Positions 61,917 to 64,000 of a DNA stretch of 64,000 nucleotides are shown here, piece after piece. Position 1 is the first letter of the stretch. Each line of letters starts with the position of its first letter. The DNA is from Spirometra erinaceieuropaei (taxonomy: Eukaryota > Platyhelminthes > Cestoda > Diphyllobothriidea > Diphyllobothriidae), in assembly GCA_902702965.1 (NCBI GenBank), contig CACRXP010000394.1, positions 517,520 through 581,519 on the forward strand, in the 5' to 3' direction. The translations under genes and the position numbers were made by a program. The notes below the pieces were generated by a model. That model ran no database searches, was not told where the DNA came from, and worked only from the letters and a program-made list of their open reading frames with translations.

Positions 61917-62485
61917 AAACCGTGACGCGGAAATTCTTCTCCCAGCCCTATATGCAGGGGACCTCAGAAATGATCGCCCGTCAGTTAAGTCAGTTCGGTA
62001 TTCGCGTTTCCCACAAGCCTGCATCCTCGCTGCGCACAGTCTTAACTCGAGTAAAGGATTCTATCCCCAAAGAGGAACAGACTAATGTCATTTATCGCAT
62101 CCCGTGTGCCAATTGTCCCTGCGTATATGTTGGTCATACAGGACGACGCCTGGGAACCCGTATTAATGAACGCAAACTAGCTGTCCGTCGCCGTGATCCA
62201 CTGTCTCTCGTCTTTGCACACGCACTCCAGTGCGACCACCGTTTTAATTGGGATAACACCGAGGTCATCGCCACGGCCAACACAAAACGGGCGAGAGAAT
62301 TCCTAGAGGAATGGCACTCTAATGCGGATAGCATCAACCACCATGTTGACCCAGACGTCCATTATGAGGGCCTAAGATCACGCCTCACTAAGCCGAGCCC
62401 CACGCCGCATCAGCAGCCGCTAATCCAGGCGCCCGCAGTTCTGCCAACCTACCATTCTCCCTCCCCTCCAACACGGGAGCCGTAA
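61862..62485 (+). CDS. PLE GIY-YIG endonuclease fragment fused to SINE sequence
   Basis: PLE homology starts about residue 20 (61917) with SEMIARQLSQFGIRVSHKPA, the post-RT linker, then VIYRIPC (76-82), YVGHTGRRLGTRI (89-101) and the domain end SINHHVDPDVHYEGLR. The first 19 codons are SINE sequence read in frame, so the true protein started further upstream before truncation. The usual EH after the YIG helix is ERK here. A hammerhead-like motif lies about 150 nt past the stop. Confidence 0.82.
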   Translation: MCLMDSLSSPTSSRTAAHETVTRKFFSQPYMQGTSEMIARQLSQFGIRVSHKPASSLRTVLTRVKDSIPKEEQTNVIYRIPCANCPCVYVGHTGRRLGTRINERKLAVRRRDPLSLVFAHALQCDHRFNWDNTEVIATANTKRAREFLEEWHSNADSINHHVDPDVHYEGLRSRLTKPSPTPHQQPLIQAPAVLPTYHSPSPPTREP

Positions 62486-62771
62486 CGGTCCCCCCCCCTT
62501 CCTACCCTCCCGGCTCAGAACCCAGCATGACTCCCTACCCGCATCCCTCCTCACACGCTAATGGTTCGTCCGCCAATGTTTGTCCTGTCTCGTCTATTAG
62601 TCTAGTGTGACTGTCTCACTCCCTCTTTTCTCTTCATTTCGTCTGACGACGGGTTGGTGTCACCGATTCGAAAATTCACGAGTACAACTCGATTTTTTCC
62701 GAAGAACCTCTTCCTATTTCATTATATCGTCTCGGAATGCCTACCACTTCTACTCTACATATATATATACC
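61917..62771 (+). mobile_element. 5'-truncated PLE copy 1 of the nested cluster
   Basis: From the junction with the SINE to the TA-run at 62757-62768. Contains the endonuclease fragment and the hammerhead-like motif. Confidence 0.75.
62638..62682 (+). ncRNA. small hammerhead ribozyme-like motif with AAUU palindrome (PLE)
   Basis: Stem I TTCGT (62638-62642) pairs with ACGAG (62678-62682; four Watson-Crick pairs and one G-U). Core CTGACGA (62643-62649) is intact. Stem II GGGTTGGT/ACCGATTC has eight pairs closed by a 3-nt loop. GAAA (62670-62673) is followed by A and TTC, so the stem III position reads AATT instead of ACGT, and the predicted cleavage triplet is UUC (cut after 62677). Confidence 0.72.
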
Positions 62772-63745
62772 GTAAGGCGACTAACACTAGGCGCATCCTC
62801 CACTTCAGAAGCAACCACCCCGTCGGTCACAAACGCAGTTGTGTCAGGACCCTTTTCCAACGCGCCCAAACACACTGCAGCGACGACGATGACAGGAAGA
62901 AGGAGGTGAAGTACTTACGTGCTCTATTTGAAGCCAACGGTTACCCGAAGTCGTTCATACGCAAGTGTCTCAGGAAGTCCCACTCGGGGCGGTCGAACGA
63001 GGAGAAACCAAGGTTCTGGCTCTCGATCCCCTATGTGAAGAACGTTTCAGAGGCAACTTCAAGAATTCTGAAACCTTTTGGAATCGGTGTGGCCCATAAA
63101 CCAGCATCAACAATCAGACAGCAAATTATGAGGCCCAAAGACCCGCTCCCGGTGACAGAAAAATCAGCGGTAGTCTACAGCATACCATGCCAAGATTGTG
63201 ATGCCAGGTATGTTGGTGAAACGGGAAAACGCCTCGGCACAAGACTGCACGAGCACCAGCTAGCAATCAACCGCAAGGATAAGCTGTCGTTGGTGTATGG
63301 CCACACACTAGAGCGGAATCACTGCTTTGCCTTCGAGAAAGCAAGTGTGATCGGCCGAGCCAATGATAAAATGGCCAGACTAATGCTGGAAAGTTGGTCC
63401 TCGACTGGCACACTCAACCGGGCCATAGACCTACATCCAGCCTACCAGGCGCTCCGCGCAAGACTCGAGTCAGTCCAGGCAGGGCCGATGGCACGGATGA
63501 GCAGAGCCACACGGGGTCGACCGCCGACGCTCGCGGAGAGAGGAGAAGGCGCTTACCGAATGTCACGTGACCGGCGTGGCACACCGTCTCACGGACGTAC
63601 TCGCGAGGCCGGAAACACCACGCCTGAGAAACAAAGACCGATCAGCCCGCCGTCTGACGAGGGGGAGGCGAACGAGCACGCCGACGCCGCGGAAACCACG
63701 TTAGGCGTGAGGGGGACAAAGCCACGCCAGTCCACCAATGGCTGA
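62654..63745 (+). CDS. PLE reverse transcriptase C-terminus plus GIY-YIG endonuclease, longest copy
   Basis: 363-residue frame; PLE homology starts at residue 40. Residues 40-110 (RKATNTRRILHF.., NGYPKSFIRKCL) are the end of the reverse transcriptase, 120-165 the linker (GIGVAHKPAST), and 173-265 the GIY-YIG domain: VVYSIPC 173-179, YVGETGKRLGTRLHEH 186-201, ESW about 246, LNRAIDLHPAYQAL 254-267. All visible catalytic positions are present, so this is the best preserved nuclease in the window. Residues 1-39 are translated flank, including a poly-TA run. The remaining tail is Arg/Glu-rich. It is 5'-truncated and cannot be autonomous. Confidence 0.85.
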   Translation: MVSPIRKFTSTTRFFPKNLFLFHYIVSECLPLLLYIYIYRKATNTRRILHFRSNHPVGHKRSCVRTLFQRAQTHCSDDDDRKKEVKYLRALFEANGYPKSFIRKCLRKSHSGRSNEEKPRFWLSIPYVKNVSEATSRILKPFGIGVAHKPASTIRQQIMRPKDPLPVTEKSAVVYSIPCQDCDARYVGETGKRLGTRLHEHQLAINRKDKLSLVYGHTLERNHCFAFEKASVIGRANDKMARLMLESWSSTGTLNRAIDLHPAYQALRARLESVQAGPMARMSRATRGRPPTLAERGEGAYRMSRDRRGTPSHGRTREAGNTTPEKQRPISPPSDEGEANEHADAAETTLGVRGTKPRQSTNG

Positions 63746-63871
63746 GATCAGGGAGGCGACAATCAGCCAACGGAGAGCAGGCTAGTCAACAAACGTGCGC
63801 TGTGCACGGTTATAATACGAGGCAGGCGGCAAGGCTGAACAGATCAAGGCCAGCAGGAAACGTCAGCGCAC

Positions 63872-63913
63872 GACTCTGATGATGGAAACGAGTGTGTTTC
63901 CGAAACGTCAGTC
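63872..63913 (+). ncRNA. small hammerhead ribozyme-like motif with intact core (PLE)
   Basis: Stem I GACT (63872-63875) pairs perfectly with AGTC (63910-63913). Core CTGATGA (63876-63882). Stem II GGAAAC/GTTTCC has six perfect pairs and a 6-nt loop. GAAAC and GTC (63902-63909) give the ACGT palindrome. All core bases are intact; predicted cleavage is after 63909. It lies 127 nt after the endonuclease stop. Confidence 0.78.
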
Positions 63914-63978
63914 TGAATGCAACCTGATCCATGAAATCGATTTCTCTTCTTCGTCTTCCTCGGGGGATGATATACACG

Positions 63979-64000
63979 ATATATATATATATATATATAT
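63979..64000. repeat. (AT)n microsatellite at PLE 3' end, runs off the window
   Basis: At least ten AT units reaching the last base. It forms the TA-rich tail of the last PLE copy. Confidence 0.9.

Larger units (their letters stand above)
62772..64000 (+). mobile_element. 5'-truncated PLE copy 2 of the nested cluster
   Basis: Begins inside the reverse transcriptase C-terminal region (KATNTRRILHFRSNHPVGHK) right after a TA-run and ends in (AT)n at the window edge. Contains the endonuclease, a 3' region and a hammerhead-like motif. Confidence 0.8.

Overview
The window looks like nuclear DNA from a flatworm, most likely a tapeworm. One conserved single-copy gene has very short introns (36-47 nt) mixed with kilobase introns full of retroelement debris. 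GIY-YIG endonuclease remnants of Penelope-like elements (PLEs) are abundant. Nothing suggests an operon, plasmid or prokaryote. The species call (a diphyllobothriid-like cestode) is inference from repeat style only.

Gene: the left 27 kb holds one plus-strand gene, the orthologue of U2SURP/SR140, a U2 snRNP-associated splicing factor. I reconstruct 20 coding exons: a tentative first exon at 2336-2413, then 19 well-supported exons from 7305 to the stop at 27432-27434. Every junction has GT..AG ends and compatible phases, and the exons sum to 3420 nt (1139 codons plus stop). In order they encode an RRM, a SURP module, a CID (CTD-interaction domain), an acidic DG-P-L repeat stretch, a cwf21-like segment and an RS tail. 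Its introns hold a fold-back pair of tRNA-derived SINEs (13.56-14.09 kb), a PLE endonuclease fragment (20.0-20.5 kb) and a palindromic PLE terminus (24.08-24.22 kb). If exon 1 is right, a PLE 3' end (4.6-5.3 kb) also lies in intron 1.

Right part (27.4-64 kb): no host gene could be recognised. It is repeat-rich: tRNA-derived SINE pieces (30.5, 33.2, 35.2, 35.9-36.3, 61.5-61.9 kb); a family of MITE-like elements with long terminal inverted repeats and TA flanks (25.8, 44.6, 47.3, 49.6, 55.1 kb); an internally deleted APE-type non-LTR element with C2H2 zinc-finger coding sequence (52.0-53.7 kb, minus); several fold-back repeats; a low-copy dispersed repeat; and a nested PLE/SINE cluster at 60-64 kb.

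Most interesting signal: at least seven PLE 3' ends carry a compact hammerhead-ribozyme-like motif, usually 100-190 nt downstream of the GIY-YIG stop codon. It has the order CUGANGA, stem II, GAAA, a 4-nt palindrome spanning the missing stem III, and NUC, bracketed by a 4-bp stem I. Stems I and II differ in sequence between copies yet mostly stay paired. The copy at 62638-62682 replaces the ACGU palindrome with AAUU, a compensatory change. Small hammerheads of this kind are known from PLEs; these copies, their decay series and the AAUU variant are what deserve follow-up.
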